A stretch of 64,000 nt of DNA, from the NCBI RefSeq assembly GCF_027359925.1, contig NZ_CP114767.1, forward strand, positions 1,116,001-1,180,000, written 5' to 3'. Both the position numbers and the translations under genes were made by a program. The first letter of the stretch is position 1; each line of letters opens with the position of its first letter. Below the pieces are notes generated by a model. The model was not told the DNA's origin. It saw only the letters and a list, made by a program, of their open reading frames with translations, and did not search any database. Of the stretch, positions 19,148-28,315 are shown one piece after another. The DNA is from Hymenobacter canadensis (GTDB lineage Bacteria; Bacteroidota; Bacteroidia; Cytophagales; Hymenobacteraceae).

Positions 19148-19240
19148 TTGTCAGTTGGTAGTTATCCGTTGTTAGTGGCAGGTTTGTTTGCAAAAGCACC
19201 TCATCAAATACTGACAACTACCAACTAACAACGAGCAACT
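19146..19240. repeat. Palindromic repeat after folD, same family as that in icmF
   Basis: Arms 19146-19176 and 19210-19240 pair at 22 of 31 positions. The words GTTGTCAGTTGGTAGTT and its complement are shared with the icmF element. The left arm starts in the folD stop codon region, so the element abuts the gene. Confidence 0.78.
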
Positions 19241-19338
19241 CATCCGTAAAATCCAATAAAACCAGCCCCGGACTTTTGAATTTCGGGGCGTTGTACTACT
19301 TTTAAAGTCGGGCCGACGGAGAAGGGGTCGAATCAGCG

Positions 19339-20043
19339 TTGATTCGGAGTGCCTGCCGGCGGCCCGGCTTTACCTGTTTTCTACCCATTTTGCTGCACGA
19401 ACTTTCTCTTGTATCGGCGGCCTCAGGCAACACTGAGGTTCCGGCCACCGCGCTGCCCCTCATGGAGCAGTTTTATACCATTCAGGGCGAGGGCTACAAC
19501 ACGGGCCGCGCCGCCTATTTCCTGCGCCTGGGCGGCTGCGACGTGGGATGCGTCTGGTGCGACGTAAAGGACTCCTGGGACGCCGACAAGCACCCGCGCG
19601 TTTCCATCACCGACATGGTGGCCGCGGCGACGGCCCACGCGGGCCGCAACGTCGTTATCACCGGCGGTGAGCCCCTGATGCACCAGTTGGGCCCGCTGAC
19701 GGCGGCCCTGCACGCCGCCGGCTGCCAGAACTGGATTGAAACCTCCGGCGCCTACCCGCTCAGTGGCAAGTGGGACTGGATCTGCGTGTCGCCGAAGAAG
19801 TTCAAGGCCCCGTTGCCCGAAACCCTGCAGCAGGCACACGAGCTTAAAATTATCGTTTTCAATAAGTCGGACTTTGCCTGGGCCGAAGAGCACGCCGCGC
19901 AGGTAGGCCCCGACTGTCGGCTGTATCTACAGCCAGAGTGGAGCAAGGCTTCGCAGATGATGCCGCTTATCGTGGACTATGTGAAAGACAATCCACAGTG
20001 GCAGGTATCGTTACAGACGCATAAATTCCTCGATATCCCGTAG
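19339..20043 (+). CDS. queE: 7-carboxy-7-deazaguanine synthase (queuosine/7-deazapurine pathway)
   Basis: A radical SAM enzyme converting 6-carboxytetrahydropterin to 7-carboxy-7-deazaguanine. It begins the family core MEQFYTIQGEGYNTGRAAYF, with the cluster motif C-D-V-G-C-V-W-C (CxxxCxxC), GGEP for SAM binding, and SPKKFKAPLP. The start is uncertain: the open frame has TTG codons at 19339 and 19390 and an ATG at 19462; homologues usually carry a few residues before LPLMEQFY, so the ATG would be slightly short. A TACTTTTA box at about 19297-19304 is a candidate -7 element. Length about 205-234 residues is normal. The OmpA-like gene follows after 11 nt. Confidence 0.9.
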   Translation: MIRSACRRPGFTCFLPILLHELSLVSAASGNTEVPATALPLMEQFYTIQGEGYNTGRAAYFLRLGGCDVGCVWCDVKDSWDADKHPRVSITDMVAAATAHAGRNVVITGGEPLMHQLGPLTAALHAAGCQNWIETSGAYPLSGKWDWICVSPKKFKAPLPETLQQAHELKIIVFNKSDFAWAEEHAAQVGPDCRLYLQPEWSKASQMMPLIVDYVKDNPQWQVSLQTHKFLDIP

Positions 20044-20054
20044 TATCCCGCTCT

Positions 20055-21995
20055 ATGCGCCGAATATTGTTTGCCGTGCCGATGCTGGCCAGTATGCTGC
20101 TCCCGCTGGGGGCTTCGGCCCAAGCCACTCTGGCCACGGCCAATACGAAGGCCCGCAGCCTCTGGGACAAGGCGCAGATCCAGGCCAAGGAGCGCAACTT
20201 CACCAAGGCCATCGAAACCCTGACGGTGCTCAACCAGAAGTTTCCGTCGTTGGGGGAGCCCTATGTGTTGCGGGGCTCGCTGCTGAAAGCCATGGGCGAC
20301 AACCGCCCGGCCTTCGAAGCCTACCGCGACGGACTGGCCAAGCTGCCCGCCGACGCCAACCGCGCCAACGACTACTACACGTTGGGCGAACTGGCCATGA
20401 GCTTCGGCGAGTACCAGACGGCCGCCGAAAGCTACCGCCGCCTGCTCAAGACCGGGCCCAAGGGCCAGCGCTTTGCTTCCCGGGCCCAGCGCCAGCTGCT
20501 CAACTGTGAGTTTGCCGCCAAGGCCATAGCCAACCCTGTTGGCGTGCAGCCGGAGCGGCTGGGAGCCCCACTAAATACCTTCCGGTTTCAATATTTTCCG
20601 GCCCTCACCGCCGACAACCGTTTTCTGGTCTTCACGGGCCGGGCCACTTCTGAAAGCGGCGAGGATCTGTTTGTGTCGAAGATGAACAAGGACGGCAGCA
20701 TCGGCGACCCGGCCTCCATTTCGCCCTTCATCAACACGCCCTACAACGAAGGCGCGGGCACCATTTCCGGCGACGGCAAGACGCTGGTATTTGCCTCCTG
20801 CGACCGGCCCAACTCCGTAGGCAACTGCGACCTGTATATCTCGCGCCGCACCGGCAACAACTGGAGCAAGCCCCAGAACCTGGGCCGCACCGTCAACTCG
20901 GTGGAGTGGGATTCGCAGCCTACGCTTTCGGCCGATGGCCGCACGCTGTATTTCACCTCCACGCGCCGGGGCGGGCAGGGGCAGGAAGACATCTACGTGA
21001 CTACCGTGGATGCCAATGGCAACTGGACGCCGGCCCGCAACCTGGGACGCCCCGTGAATACGCCCGGCAAAGACATGGCTCCGTTCATCCACGCCAGCAG
21101 CACCACGCTATACTACGTCACGGATGGACTGGTGGGCATGGGCGGGCTGGATGTGTACCGTTGCGAAATGCAGAGCGCCACGGCCTGGAGTGAGCCCACA
21201 AATCTGGGCTATCCGCTTAATACACACGAGAATGAGGCATCCTTGTTCATCTCTTCCGATAACCGCCGGGGCTTCTGCTCCCGCTCCCGGGCCGCCGAGC
21301 CGGGCGTGCGCAAAGAGCAGGACCGCCCGGTAGAGCTGTTCAGCTTTGAGGTGCCCCAGCAGGTGCGGGCCCGCGAAACCAGCACCTACACCCAGGGCCG
21401 CGTCTTCGACGCCGTCACCAAAAAGCCCATTCAGGCCGACGTGCAGCTCTACGACCTGAACACCGACGAGCTGACCCAGTACGTCACGTCCGACTCCGAA
21501 AATGGCGACTATACGGTGGTGCTGAACGAAGGCCGCCAGTACGCCATGTACGCGGCGGCCAACAAATACCTGATGAGCAGCCTCAGCTTCGACTACAGCG
21601 ACAAGCGCAGCTTCGATCCGCTGGTGCTGGATATCTACCTGGAGCCGGTGCGCTCCGGCCGCAGCATCGTGCTCAACAACCTGTTCTTCGACACCCGTGA
21701 GTACGCGCTCAAGCCGAAGTCGCGCACCGAACTCAACCGGCTGGTGGGCTTCATGAAGCAGTATCCGGAAGTACAGGTGGAAATCATCGGCCACACCGAC
21801 GATGTCGGCTCTGATGACGACAACTTGGTTCTTTCGCAGAACCGCGCCAAATCGGTCTACAGCTACCTTATCAGTCAGGGCGTTAAAGTGAACCGCCTGC
21901 GCTTCAAAGGCTACGGTGAGAGTAAACCGTTGGTAGCCAACGACACCGAAGGCCACCGCCAGCAGAACCGGCGCATCGAGCTCCGGATTCTCTAA
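20055..21995 (+). CDS. PorE-like OmpA protein with TPR, PD40 propeller and CarboxypepD_reg domains
   Basis: A 646-residue outer-membrane-associated protein with a signal peptide ending GASAQ (about residues 1-23). Domain order: TPR repeats (about 28-150), WD40/PD40 beta-propeller (about 165-430, repeating blades such as DGKTLVFAS, DGRTLYFTS), a CarboxypepD_reg-like domain (about 445-530), and an OmpA peptidoglycan-binding domain (about 540-646, IIGHTDDVGSDDDN...QNRRIELRI). This order matches PorE of the type IX secretion system, which links the secretion complex to peptidoglycan. PorE is a lipoprotein, but here no lipobox Cys is seen. It lies 11 nt after queE. The role in T9SS is inferred; related OmpA-PD40 proteins serve other envelope tasks. 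Confidence 0.88.
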   Translation: MRRILFAVPMLASMLLPLGASAQATLATANTKARSLWDKAQIQAKERNFTKAIETLTVLNQKFPSLGEPYVLRGSLLKAMGDNRPAFEAYRDGLAKLPADANRANDYYTLGELAMSFGEYQTAAESYRRLLKTGPKGQRFASRAQRQLLNCEFAAKAIANPVGVQPERLGAPLNTFRFQYFPALTADNRFLVFTGRATSESGEDLFVSKMNKDGSIGDPASISPFINTPYNEGAGTISGDGKTLVFASCDRPNSVGNCDLYISRRTGNNWSKPQNLGRTVNSVEWDSQPTLSADGRTLYFTSTRRGGQGQEDIYVTTVDANGNWTPARNLGRPVNTPGKDMAPFIHASSTTLYYVTDGLVGMGGLDVYRCEMQSATAWSEPTNLGYPLNTHENEASLFISSDNRRGFCSRSRAAEPGVRKEQDRPVELFSFEVPQQVRARETSTYTQGRVFDAVTKKPIQADVQLYDLNTDELTQYVTSDSENGDYTVVLNEGRQYAMYAAANKYLMSSLSFDYSDKRSFDPLVLDIYLEPVRSGRSIVLNNLFFDTREYALKPKSRTELNRLVGFMKQYPEVQVEIIGHTDDVGSDDDNLVLSQNRAKSVYSYLISQGVKVNRLRFKGYGESKPLVANDTEGHRQQNRRIELRIL

Positions 21996-22041
21996 AAGCG
22001 GCAACCGGCAGGAGAGGAGAAGCCCCCGAAACAGGGACATG

Positions 22042-22071
22042 AAAGTCCGACAGCACTGGCTGTCGGACTTT
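22042..22071 (+). terminator. Intrinsic terminator of the PorE-like gene
   Basis: A 12-bp perfect stem (22042-22053 with 22060-22071) and six-nt loop, followed by a T-run. Confidence 0.92.
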
Positions 22072-22175
22072 TTTTGTTTGTACTATTTCTTTCCGGCAGG
22101 ATTTTAAGTGGCTGATAATCAGTGGTGGGAATACGAGGTAGGAAAGCTTGAAATTAGAATAGTTATAAAAATAAT

Positions 22176-22205
22176 TTGTATTATTAAATTTTAATTGTAC
22201 ATTTG
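22176..22205 (+). promoter_or_regulatory. Promoter of the first small secreted paralogue
   Basis: TTG at 22176-22178, 19-nt spacer, TACATTTG at 22198-22205: a full match to the Bacteroidota -33/-7 consensus. The region around it (about 22155-22200) is strikingly AT-rich, like an UP element. Implied leader is about 85-90 nt. The rest of the gene-free stretch 21996-22297 holds only the upstream terminator. Confidence 0.7.
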
Positions 22206-22297
22206 GCTATCCTGACGGCTCAGACGCCTCTCCCCTACTGCTGAGTGCAGGTAACGAATCGACTTTTTCTTCATTCACTTTCCAAACCCCTAGTAGC

Positions 22298-22660
22298 ATG
22301 AAACACGTTTTTCTCACTGGCTTGGCGGTGGCCCTGTTCTTCGTAGCCCAGGCCAAATCGAATGGCGACGCCGCCCTGGTGGCCCGCGCCACGGCACTCA
22401 CCCGCATTCAGGCAGAGAAGGCTCACCTCGATGAAGGGCAGTATCTGCGGGTGAAGCAGCTCAACATCCGGATGTTCTCGGAAATGGAAGACCTGAAAAC
22501 CCGCTTCGCTGCCGACCCAGCTATTATGGACGAGCGGCTGGCCGTAGCCCAGGCCCGCTACGAAATGGCGCTGACCGCCCTGATGCGCCCCGCACAGCTG
22601 GCCGTGTTCCAGCAGTCGCGCTCCAGCATGACGGCGCTTAGTGCGCCTGCACCACGCTAA
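22298..22660 (+). CDS. Small secreted helical protein, family member 1
   Basis: A 120-residue protein with a signal peptide (about residues 1-19, ending AQA). The mature part is two or three amphipathic helices with the pattern LTRIQAEKAHLDEGQYLRVKQLN, then AQARYEMALTALMRPAQLAVFQQ. The same pattern recurs at 22963-23322 and 37301-37705. The layout (helix with L-N/D-E-x-Q-Y/F, later R-P/T-P-x-Q) recalls Spy/CpxP-like periplasmic proteins, but without the LTxxQ motif this is analogy only. It has its own strong promoter and is followed by a perfect 25-bp inverted repeat. Confidence 0.82.
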   Translation: MKHVFLTGLAVALFFVAQAKSNGDAALVARATALTRIQAEKAHLDEGQYLRVKQLNIRMFSEMEDLKTRFAADPAIMDERLAVAQARYEMALTALMRPAQLAVFQQSRSSMTALSAPAPR

Positions 22661-22662
22661 AA

Positions 22663-22724
22663 GCTTCATATTGCTTCATAGAAAAGCCCGTCGATGCGAG
22701 CTTTTCTATGAAGCAATATGAAGC
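22663..22724. terminator. Perfect 25-bp inverted repeat downstream of paralogue 1
   Basis: Arms 22663-22687 and 22700-22724 are fully complementary over 25 bp with a 12-nt loop. The outer part lacks a T-tract; the inner part contains GAAAAGC/GCTTTTC so transcription could stop at TTTT. It starts 2 nt after the stop codon. Confidence 0.7.
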
Positions 22725-22839
22725 CGGGAACTCGGGTGTCAGCTGCTTCCCAAAAGCCATCAGAAAAGGGGGCCAGGGCTATGTAGCAAGCCGGCATAGT
22801 TCTATTACAGCTGATTTGTAAATAAATCGCTAAAATATG

Positions 22840-22869
22840 TTGATATTCATTTAATAATCTATATATTCA
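22840..22869 (+). promoter_or_regulatory. Candidate promoter of the second small secreted paralogue
   Basis: TTG at 22840-22842, 19-nt spacer, TATATTCA at 22862-22869 (a weak match to TAnnTTTG), in an AT-rich block, about 90 nt before the start codon. Geometry equals that of the first paralogue's promoter. Confidence 0.5.
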
Positions 22870-22962
22870 TTGGTGAGCTACTGCAATCGGCCAACATCAT
22901 AGCTTGGCCAACAGGCGGCTGTAGTTTCTTCTGTTCAACCCCAAACCAAACCCTCAACTCCC

Positions 22963-23322
22963 ATGAAAAACCTTTCCGCATTTCTTCTACTTGTGTTTTT
23001 GATGGTCAGTGGAGTAGCTAAGGCTGGTCCTGGTGATCAGCAGAAACTGACGGCGCGTGCTACTACACTCACCAAGCAAATGGCCCGTGTGACGCCGCTG
23101 AATGAGGGACAATATGTGAAAGTGCGCCAACTGAACCTGCGCCTGCTCGGCGAAGTGCAAGCCATTCAGACCCGTTTTGCTACCGATGCCACCGCCCTCG
23201 ACCAGCAGATGGCCGAAGTGCAGGCGCGCTACGAATGGGACCTCGCCACGATTCTGTGGCCCCGCCAGATGGTGGCCTACACCCAAGCCAAAGCCGACCT
23301 CATGGCCTTTGGCAGCCGCTAA
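22963..23322 (+). CDS. Small secreted helical protein, family member 2
   Basis: A 119-residue paralogue of 22298-22660, with a signal peptide of about 22 residues (ending VAKA). It conserves ARATTLTKQMARVTPLNEGQ, then KVRQLNLRLLGEVQAIQTRFATD, and ends in VQARYEWDLATILWPRQMVAYTQAK, all alignable with the first copy. No Cys, no catalytic motif. A periplasmic helical protein that could act as a chaperone-like or stress-related factor is an inference from the general Spy-like layout. It is convergent with gltA across a perfect bidirectional terminator. Confidence 0.82.
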   Translation: MKNLSAFLLLVFLMVSGVAKAGPGDQQKLTARATTLTKQMARVTPLNEGQYVKVRQLNLRLLGEVQAIQTRFATDATALDQQMAEVQARYEWDLATILWPRQMVAYTQAKADLMAFGSR

Positions 23323-23339
23323 GCTGCTTTCCGGATTAG

Positions 23340-23393
23340 TAGAACAAGAAGAAGGCCCACTCTCAACCGAGAGTGGGCCTTCTTCTTGTTCTA
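23340..23393. terminator. Perfect 25-bp bidirectional terminator between paralogue 2 and gltA
   Basis: Arms 23340-23364 and 23369-23393 are fully complementary with a 4-nt AACC loop. It lies in the 84-nt gap between convergent genes. Confidence 0.88.
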
Positions 23394-23406
23394 GTGCAGT
23401 TTGCTG

Positions 23407-24699
<1,293 letters not shown>

Positions 24700-24727
24700 A
24701 AAGGAGGATTAGAGGGTGGTTCGGGGG

Positions 24728-24735
24728 CGAAGCTA
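24728..24735 (-). promoter_or_regulatory. Candidate -7 box of gltA
   Basis: Minus-strand TAGCTTCG, 29 nt upstream of the gltA ATG. No well-spaced -33 TTG seen. Confidence 0.45.
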
Positions 24736-24931
24736 AAGAATTACCGGGTAGTCGGAAAGCTTGAGCTTGTTTGAGTACTGCTACTACAAACCGTGCCCCT
24801 GGGTTGTTTGAGAATGAATGTATCCGCAAAGAAAAGCAGTCCGGCCGTACAGGTAGCACGCTAACCTGCAATTTAATGCGGATTAAATGTGTCTGCCAGC
24901 GAAAATTCGCCTGCAAGATACTGGCTCCGCC

Positions 24932-26323
24932 TTATTTACCGATGCAGAACTGGGTGAAAATACTGGTCAGCAAATCGTCGGAAGAAATTTCGCCGGTGAT
25001 TTCGCCCAGGGCCGCCAGGGCGTGGCGCAGGTCGGCGGCCAGCAGCTCGGTGCCGGCGCCCGTCGCCAGGCCCGTCAGCACGGCGTTGAGCGCCGAATTG
25101 GCGGCCTCCAGGCTGCGGGCATGGCGCAGGTTCGTGACGATGGTGCTGCTGCCCAGCCGGTCGAGGCCTTCGCCGCGCACCAGCTGCAGCAGCGCCTGTT
25201 GCAGCTCGTCGAGGCCGTCGCCGCGGCTGGCGGCAATGAGCACGGTACCTGGGCGGTCCTGGAAGGCCTCCAGCTCCGGGTCTGAGGCGGTATCGAGCTT
25301 GTTGCCTACGGCCAGCACCGGCACGCCCGGGGCCAAGCCAAGGGCTTGAATCTCTGCTTGAAGCTGATCAGGGGTAGTAGACGTAATATCAAATAGATAT
25401 ACGACCAAGGCAGCCTGCAGAACCCGCTTCATTGTGCGCTCGACACCCATGGATTCCACCACGTCGGTGGTGGTGCGCAGGCCGGCCGTATCCACAAACC
25501 GGAACCGGATGCCGTCGATGCTGACCTCATCTTCGATCAGGTCGCGGGTGGTGCCGGCAATGGCCGATACAATGGCGCGCTCCTCGTTGAGCAGGGCGTT
25601 GAGCAGCGTGCTCTTGCCGGCATTGGGCCGCCCGGCAATAACCGTGGTGACGCCGTTCTTGATGACGTTGCCGAGCTCAAACGAGCGGAGCAGGCGGCGC
25701 ACCAGCGCCTGCACTTCTTGGAGCAGCGCTACCAGCCCGGTGCGGTCGGCAAACTCCACGTCTTCTTCGCCGAAGTCCAGCTCCAGCTCCAGCAGGGCGG
25801 CAAACTGCACGAGGCGGCCCCTCAGATCCTTCAACTCCCGCGAGAAGCCGCCGCGCATCTGCTGCATGGCCACCTGGTGCGAGAGCTGGGAGTCGGCGGC
25901 AATCAGGTCGGCCACGGCCTCGGCCTGGGCGAGGTCGAAGGCACCGTGCAGGAAGGCGCGTTTGGTGAACTCGCCGGCCTCGGCCAGCCGGGCGCCACGC
26001 CGCGTGAAGAGGCGCAGCACTTCCTGCACAATGTAGTCGGAGCCGTGACAGCTAATTTCCACCACATCCTCGCGGGTGTAGGAATGCGGGCCCCGGAACA
26101 GCGATACCACCACTTCGTCCAGGATCCGGTCGGCGTCGCGGATGGTGCCGTAGTGCAGCGTGTGGCCCGGCTGGTCGCGCAGACGCTTGCCGGCAAAGGC
26201 GCCGTCGGTGAGGGAAATAGCGTCCGGGCCCGAGAGGCGCAACACGGCAATAGCCCCCGCACCGGGTGGAGTCGAGAGGGCAATGATGGTATCAGAAAGC
26301 GCGGGAGGATGGGCTACGGCCAC
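24932..26323 (-). CDS. mnmE: tRNA uridine-5-carboxymethylaminomethyl GTPase (MnmE/TrmE)
   Basis: A 463-residue tRNA-modifying GTPase that, with MnmG, installs the cmnm5 group on U34. N-terminal THF-binding domain: DTIIALSTPPGAGAIAVLRLSG; central helical domain; inserted G domain with GRPNAGKSTLLNAL (G1), DTAGLR (G3) and VGNKLD (G4); C-terminal FCIGK with the catalytic Cys. I chose the GTG at 26323. The longer frame from a TTG at 26359 runs through TACCTTTGC (26346-26354), a -7 box, so those codons should not be transcribed. It is separated by 55 nt or more from the DtxR-type gene upstream. Confidence 0.95.
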   Translation of the reverse strand: MAVAHPPALSDTIIALSTPPGAGAIAVLRLSGPDAISLTDGAFAGKRLRDQPGHTLHYGTIRDADRILDEVVVSLFRGPHSYTREDVVEISCHGSDYIVQEVLRLFTRRGARLAEAGEFTKRAFLHGAFDLAQAEAVADLIAADSQLSHQVAMQQMRGGFSRELKDLRGRLVQFAALLELELDFGEEDVEFADRTGLVALLQEVQALVRRLLRSFELGNVIKNGVTTVIAGRPNAGKSTLLNALLNEERAIVSAIAGTTRDLIEDEVSIDGIRFRFVDTAGLRTTTDVVESMGVERTMKRVLQAALVVYLFDITSTTPDQLQAEIQALGLAPGVPVLAVGNKLDTASDPELEAFQDRPGTVLIAASRGDGLDELQQALLQLVRGEGLDRLGSSTIVTNLRHARSLEAANSALNAVLTGLATGAGTELLAADLRHALAALGEITGEISSDDLLTSIFTQFCIGK

Positions 26324-26345
26324 GGGCAAAAGAGCTAGTTCGGAC

Positions 26346-26354
26346 GCAAAGGTA
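26346..26354 (-). promoter_or_regulatory. -7 box of the mnmE promoter
   Basis: Minus-strand TACCTTTGC is an exact TAnnTTTG match, 23 nt upstream of the preferred GTG start. It decides the start codon. Confidence 0.6.
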
Positions 26355-26414
26355 CGCAACCCGCGCCGGGCAGAAATCCGGGGGCGGGCAGGCTGTCGGC
26401 AACCAACTTGAAAC

Positions 26415-27074
26415 TTAGCCGGCTACGAAAAGATTGCGGCTTACCTCCGCAGAAAGCATGGTGGTATTTGTGTTGTTTATTCTGACTTCCAAAGAATTAT
26501 CAAACTCCACTTTGTCCAGTACTTCAATATAGGAGCCCAGCTTGAGGCCGGCCTTGTCCAGATACTGCAGGAAGGCCACCGACGTATTCTTGACGGCCAC
26601 CACCGGGCCCTGCTCGCCGGGCAGCAGGTCGGCCACGAGGCGGTGGGCGGGGCGTAGCATGGCGCCGTCTTCGGTCGGGATAGGGTCGCCGTGCGGGTCG
26701 AGGCGCGGGAAGCCCAGGAACTCGTCGAGGCGGCGCACGAGCAGCGGGGAGTCGATGTGCTCCATCTGTTCGGCTACCTCGTGCACCTCATCCCAGTTGA
26801 AGCCCAGCTTCTGCACCAGAAACACTTCCCATAACCGGTGCTTGCGAATGGTGAGCAGCGCCAGCTGCCGGCCCTCGGCCGTGAGCGACACACCCTTGTA
26901 GCGCTGGTAGTGCAGCAGGCCCTTTTCGCCGAGGCGGCGCAGCATATCCGTGACGGAGGCCGGGCGGGTCTGCAGCACCTCGGCAATGCTATTGGTGCTC
27001 ACATCGAAGCCCGGCGCTGCTTCCGCCAGCTTATACACGGCTTTCAGGTAGTTTTCCTCGGTGAAGCTGGGCAT
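26415..27074 (-). CDS. DtxR/MntR family metal-dependent transcriptional regulator
   Basis: A 219-residue DtxR-type regulator. Residues 1-65 form the winged helix (TEENYLKAVYKLAE..., SIAEVLQTRPASVTDMLRRL), residues 65-140 the metal-binding/dimerisation part (RKHRLWEVFLVQKLGFNWDE, HEVAEQMEHI, with His and Glu ligands), and residues 145-215 a FeoA/SH3-like domain. Members repress iron or manganese uptake genes when metal-loaded. No uptake gene lies next to it here, so it probably acts at other loci. Length fits the three-domain subgroup. Confidence 0.9.
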   Translation of the reverse strand: MPSFTEENYLKAVYKLAEAAPGFDVSTNSIAEVLQTRPASVTDMLRRLGEKGLLHYQRYKGVSLTAEGRQLALLTIRKHRLWEVFLVQKLGFNWDEVHEVAEQMEHIDSPLLVRRLDEFLGFPRLDPHGDPIPTEDGAMLRPAHRLVADLLPGEQGPVVAVKNTSVAFLQYLDKAGLKLGSYIEVLDKVEFDNSLEVRINNTNTTMLSAEVSRNLFVAG

Positions 27075-27093
27075 GCAATAGAAGTGAGTATAG

Positions 27094-27189
27094 AGAAGTG
27101 AGAAGTTAAATGAAGAAGGAAATCAAACAGAAAAAAGTGAGACTAGGCAGAAGCAGCCGCTCCGTACACCAGTCTCACTTCTCACTTCT
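27094..27189. repeat. Nested inverted repeats downstream of fabH
   Basis: Outer arms AGAAGTGAGAAGT (27094-27106) and its complement at 27177-27189; inner arms AAGTGAGACT (27135-27144) and AGTCTCACTT (27171-27180). The inner hairpin is followed on the minus strand by six T and should terminate fabH. Confidence 0.65.
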
Positions 27190-27210
27190 ATTGTCTTACC
27201 TCTAAAAAAG

Positions 27211-28221
27211 CTACCACTTAATCAGAGCCGAGGCCCAGGTGAAGCCGGAGCCGAAGGCGGCCAGACACACCAGGTCGCCGCGCTTGATGCGGCCTTCCTG
27301 CACGGCCTCGCTCAGCGCAATGGGCACGCTGGCGGCGGTGGTGTTGCCGTAGCGCTGGATGTTGCTGAAGATTTTGTCGTCGGTGAGGCCCATTTTCTGC
27401 TGCACGTACTGCGTGATGCGTAGGTTGGCCTGGTGCGGAATCAGCATGTCGATGTCCTTGGACTCGTAGCCGTTGGCGTCGAGGGCCTCGCGGATAACCT
27501 GCGGGAAGCGCACGACGGCGTGCTTGAACACGTTCTGGCCGTTCATGTAGGGATACATGTCGAGCTCATTAGCCATGACGTATTCCACGCGTTTGTTGCG
27601 GTTGGAGCCGGGCTCCTTCACAATCAGCTCCTCGGCGTGCTCGCCTTGGGAGTGCAGGTGGGTGCTGAGAATGCCGTGGCCCTCGCGGGTGCTGGGCCGC
27701 ATTACTACCGCGCCGGCGCCATCCCCGAAAATAACCGACACGCCCCGGCCGCGGGTGGTAATATCGAGGCCCGAGGAGTGAATCTCGGAGCCCACTACCA
27801 GTACCGTATCGTACATGCCGGTTTTGATAAACTGGTCGGCCATGCTCAGGGCGTACACGAAGCCGGAGCACTGGTTGCGCACGTCGAAGGCCGGAATGGG
27901 GGCCACGATGCCTAGCTCGCGCTGCAGCAGCACGCCCGAGCCTGGGAAAAAGTAGTCCGGCGACAGAGTGGCAAACACAATCATCTGCACATCGTCGGGC
28001 GTGAGGCCGGCCATTTCCAGGGCCTTGCGGGCCGCGTTGGCGCCCATGTTGGCCGTGGTGTCTTTGCCTTCCTCAAACCAGCGGCGCTCCCGAATGCCGG
28101 TGCGTTCCTGAATCCACTCGTCGGTGGTTTCCATGAGTTCGGTGAGTTCGGCATTGGTTACGACCCGCTCGGGTACGTAGTGGCCGACGCCGGCAATTTC
28201 AGAATGTCGGAGAGTAGACAT
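27211..28221 (-). CDS. fabH: 3-oxoacyl-ACP synthase III (KAS III)
   Basis: A 336-residue thiolase-fold enzyme that starts fatty acid synthesis by condensing an acyl-CoA with malonyl-ACP. The catalytic triad is visible: Cys in VRNQCSGFVYAL, His in IPHQANLRI, Asn in RYGNTTAASVPI. GSGFTWASALIKW closes the protein as in the family. I chose the ATG at 28221 (MSTLRHSEIAGVGHYVPE); the longer frame adds 28 residues with no homology pattern. No fab operon is around it, so it may be one of several paralogues, as is common in this phylum. Confidence 0.95.
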   Translation of the reverse strand: MSTLRHSEIAGVGHYVPERVVTNAELTELMETTDEWIQERTGIRERRWFEEGKDTTANMGANAARKALEMAGLTPDDVQMIVFATLSPDYFFPGSGVLLQRELGIVAPIPAFDVRNQCSGFVYALSMADQFIKTGMYDTVLVVGSEIHSSGLDITTRGRGVSVIFGDGAGAVVMRPSTREGHGILSTHLHSQGEHAEELIVKEPGSNRNKRVEYVMANELDMYPYMNGQNVFKHAVVRFPQVIREALDANGYESKDIDMLIPHQANLRITQYVQQKMGLTDDKIFSNIQRYGNTTAASVPIALSEAVQEGRIKRGDLVCLAAFGSGFTWASALIKW

Positions 28222-28315
28222 GAGGAAGGGAATTAGGCAGAGAAACGGGGCAGGAGGTGCCGAAAGTAAGAAAAAGAAGGCTGTCCGCTCTCTAACGGCC
28301 GGCAAAGGTCGGCAG

